DNA from: Gracilimonas sp965227785
GTDB taxonomy: Bacteria > Bacteroidota > Rhodothermia > Balneolales > Balneolaceae
Direction of reading: 5' to 3'
NCBI RefSeq assembly: GCF_965227785.1
Contig: NZ_OZ245785.1
Span: 1,798,001 to 1,862,000, forward strand
DNA: 64,000 nt
The position numbers and the translations under genes were made by a program. This document shows positions 63,101 through 64,000 of the stretch, piece after piece (within the stretch, counting starts at the first letter, position 1; every line of letters starts with the position of its first letter). Below the pieces are notes generated by a model. The model made no database searches, had not been told where the DNA came from, and saw only the letters and a program-made list of their open reading frames with translations.

Positions 63101-63667
63101 CGGCTGGATTTCTACGAGGAACAAATTCAGGACCTGGAAGAAGCTGAAGAACAGCTGCTTGAAACCATTGATGAGATTAACGAGACGGCCACCGAACGTT
63201 TCAACAAAACCTTTGAACGAATTCGGGTAAATTTTCAGAAGGTATTTAAAACCCTTTTTGAAGCGGATGATTATTGTGATCTTCTTATTGAGCAGGATGT
63301 GGAAGATCCTTTGGAAGCCCGCATCGAAATTAAGGCTCAACCGCGTGGTAAACGGCCATCCGGCATTTCACAGCTTTCAGGTGGAGAGAAAACACTTACA
63401 GCTATCGCACTTCTGTTCGCTATTTACCTGGTGAAGCCTTCTCCTTTTTGTGTGCTGGATGAGGTTGACGCCCCGCTGGATGATGCCAACATCGAGCGAT
63501 TTGCCAAGATGATTAAGGAATTCAGCGAAGACACCCAGTTTATCATCATCACGCATAATAAAAAGACAATGAGCAAGGCTGAGATGATGTATGGAGTAAC
63601 CATGCCGACTACCGGAGTCAGTCGCTTGGTGGGTGTGAAGCTGGACGAAGTGGAAGATGTGCTCTGA
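60137..63667 (+). CDS. smc: Chromosome segregation ATPase SMC
   Basis: A 1176-residue condensin subunit, full length: N-terminal ATPase half with Walker A GPNGCGKSN at ~31-39, coiled coil to ~500, hinge domain at ~505-680 (SVKFLIENHRFDFKDMTTVSEIF; GVTIDGEVVTNSRFFQSGSKSKNAGIRVG, in outline), second coiled coil, and C-terminal ATPase half with signature QLSGGEKTLTAIALLFA and Walker B FCVLDEVDAPLDDAN. It organises and segregates the chromosome with ScpA and ScpB, which are not nearby. No clear Shine-Dalgarno; the start lies against an inverted repeat. Confidence 0.97.
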   Translation: MYISELDLQGFKSFAHKTKVKFDSGITSIVGPNGCGKSNIVDALRWVLGEQRPSLLRSSAMANVIFNGTAQKKALGMAEVSLTFVNDKGILPIEYSEVTITRRLYRSGDSEYLINNTSCRLKDIMELFMDTGMGSDAYSVIELKMVEEILNDKNNDRRRLFEEAAGVTKYKDQRKKTIRKLESTRKDLQRVDDLLVELRKKARSLEIQAEKAEKAKVYKDELEVKDKALTLHEFNKIKSELEPLQERIKNADKEKKEISKGMEELEEADEKARAELIVKEKEQAEAQRRVSQLHNAIREADTNLRITKEKIENEKKVIAEYAKDIEQGKKDLKELNELLDSSRKKLESFDDDLEKSEKALEDSKKKYGQIQQQYNRERSELYEIEVQISATNNELNQLQTKRIKIESRLENTEGDLERINDEIVDLNDEIDNMNGEQGLIEKKLEKLVVERDELEEDLETAREKREQFAEKQNEIKDELRTLQSKKESLESEIRLMNDLASSNEAFPGSVKFLIENHRFDFKDMTTVSEIFNTDEKHAVALEAVLGDVLNFVVVKTLDEAKRAAKILKENDKGRATFIPLDQLSATYPVKDGSLFDEVKSKREYSALKQLLLGNAKVFGTVEDAYSATKKDNELIGVTIDGEVVTNSRFFQSGSKSKNAGIRVGLKDKIEKLEKEEAKVTKEISKLEDYLQQIVEKYEKLDIGKLSKSLKEKEQEVRRLEQQQHSLSSKVQVYQKNIGELVNRKDNLKSSEGTAQEELDSIQPKQKELQQKMLELDEQQQEKKDLLETLEDERSIAQSRYNDTQLKHQDLRNKVENLEKEVQRAETGIENVEKRIKNRTSMTEESKVEIDTLSARIKELQSSIEKNAEAKKEADENLEKAEEAAAKQRGKINEIEKELKEVRRRKEVNMELVHHLDMAREKMEMQSQALSDHIWETYGILMKQIEGAEMPEDKTTDEVKERISWLKQKLNSIGEVNPLAIEEYKEEKERLDFYEEQIQDLEEAEEQLLETIDEINETATERFNKTFERIRVNFQKVFKTLFEADDYCDLLIEQDVEDPLEARIEIKAQPRGKRPSGISQLSGGEKTLTAIALLFAIYLVKPSPFCVLDEVDAPLDDANIERFAKMIKEFSEDTQFIIITHNKKTMSKAEMMYGVTMPTTGVSRLVGVKLDEVEDVL

Positions 63668-63679
63668 GAACAAGGAACA

Positions 63680-63754
63680 TTCAACATTGAATGTTGAAGT
63701 TTAGTTGGTTCGCAGCAGATAGCTAATCCTCGCTCCGACCGTTCTGCGTCGGAG
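63680..63754. repeat. Two perfect hairpins after smc
   Basis: TTCAACATT-G-AATGTTGAA (63680-63698, 9-base arms) and CTCCGAC-8 bases-GTCGGAG (63733-63754, 7-base arms). Neither has a following T run. Together they fill the gap between smc and the next gene. Confidence 0.5.
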
Positions 63755-63836
63755 AGAATTTTCACCAGGTTCTTTTTAAATACTCCCAAACCAATATATT
63801 CCCGTCATCATCATTTCCTGAATCAACCCATTAGTT

Positions 63837-64000
63837 ATGAAGTGTCGCATTCTGGTTTTTCTGATTTTATCACATCTCTTAATAGCCTGCCAACCCGAGA
63901 AAAAGCAGCCTGATTTCGAGGAGCTTCCTATTTCAGCTCAAACTATTTCTATGTTGGGGGACACCCTGAAAACGGATATTCAGGGAATTCCCGAACGATA
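63837..64000 (+). CDS. Lipoprotein, C-terminus cut by window edge
   Basis: The frame opens with ATG at 63837 and is still open at the window end (54 codons). It encodes a signal peptide with lipobox (LLIAC, Cys at ~18) followed by a charged linker (QPEKKQPDFEELP), so the product is a membrane-anchored lipoprotein. Too little remains to name a family. Confidence 0.65.
   Translation, partial: MKCRILVFLILSHLLIACQPEKKQPDFEELPISAQTISMLGDTLKTDIQGIPER

Overview
The window reads as chromosomal DNA of a free-living Gram-negative bacterium of the Bacteroidota/Rhodothermota/Balneolota type. I favour a Balneola/Gracilimonas-like organism, but that placement is inference. The signs are a DUF5686 outer-membrane protein with a carboxypeptidase-like N-terminal domain, Bat genes, a DUF4293 protein, BshA (bacillithiol), a FecR-domain protein, TolC/RND and MacB-type efflux, weak Shine-Dalgarno sites and many GTG/TTG starts. 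Base composition is moderate (low to mid 40s % GC by eye), with AT-rich pockets in the exopolysaccharide locus and especially at 49.4-51.0 kb. There is no rRNA, CRISPR array, prophage or replication origin.

Layout. 0-2.6 kb: a minus-strand run of three secreted proteins, including a FecR-domain protein and one cut by the window edge. 2.7-4.3 kb: tRNA-Ala, an OmpA-like protein with six calcium-type repeats, and a stretch of REP-like hairpins. 4.3-12.1 kb: a DUF5686 protein, tRNA-Arg, a three-gene operon (beta-propeller, unknown secreted protein, multicopper oxidase), a small membrane stress protein and an orphan ABC ATPase. 12.2-17 kb: a SPOR lipoprotein, an Rsb-like partner-switching module (STAS antagonist, kinase, PP2C phosphatase) and an MltF-like lytic transglycosylase. 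17-26.8 kb: two drug/metabolite exporters, a DUF4293 protein and a TetR-TolC-HlyD-RND efflux operon with a matching palindrome before tetR and before tolC. 26.8-40.1 kb: an exopolysaccharide locus (SLBB export protein, two asparagine-synthetase-like proteins, flippase, three glycosyltransferases, polymerase/ligase, Wzz) whose main minus-strand run lies directly behind pyrR-pyrB.

40.3-49.3 kb: sucC, an unknown small protein, bshA, and a yebC-Bat operon (two BatC-like proteins, BatD, BatE), then an M20 dipeptidase. 49.4-51.0 kb: an AT-rich single gene predicted to join a TerB-like region, SAP-like DNA-binding helices and a FokI-like PD-(D/E)XK nuclease. This is the best candidate in the window for an undescribed function. 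51-55.1 kb: a MacB-type exporter (adaptor, permease, TolC) without its ATPase. 55.3-58.4 kb: panC-panD and a 2-oxoacid dehydrogenase E2. 58.6-59.3 kb: a REP-associated (Y1) transposase gene carrying a perfect 16-bp-arm hairpin in frame. 59.5-64 kb: frr, smc and the start of a lipoprotein gene.

Most genes are housekeeping or envelope functions. The accessory signals are the FokI-like nuclease, the RAYT with its scattered hairpins, and the exopolysaccharide locus with two asparagine-synthetase-like enzymes that both lack a usable glutaminase site. All functional calls rest on reading motifs by eye; no database search was run.
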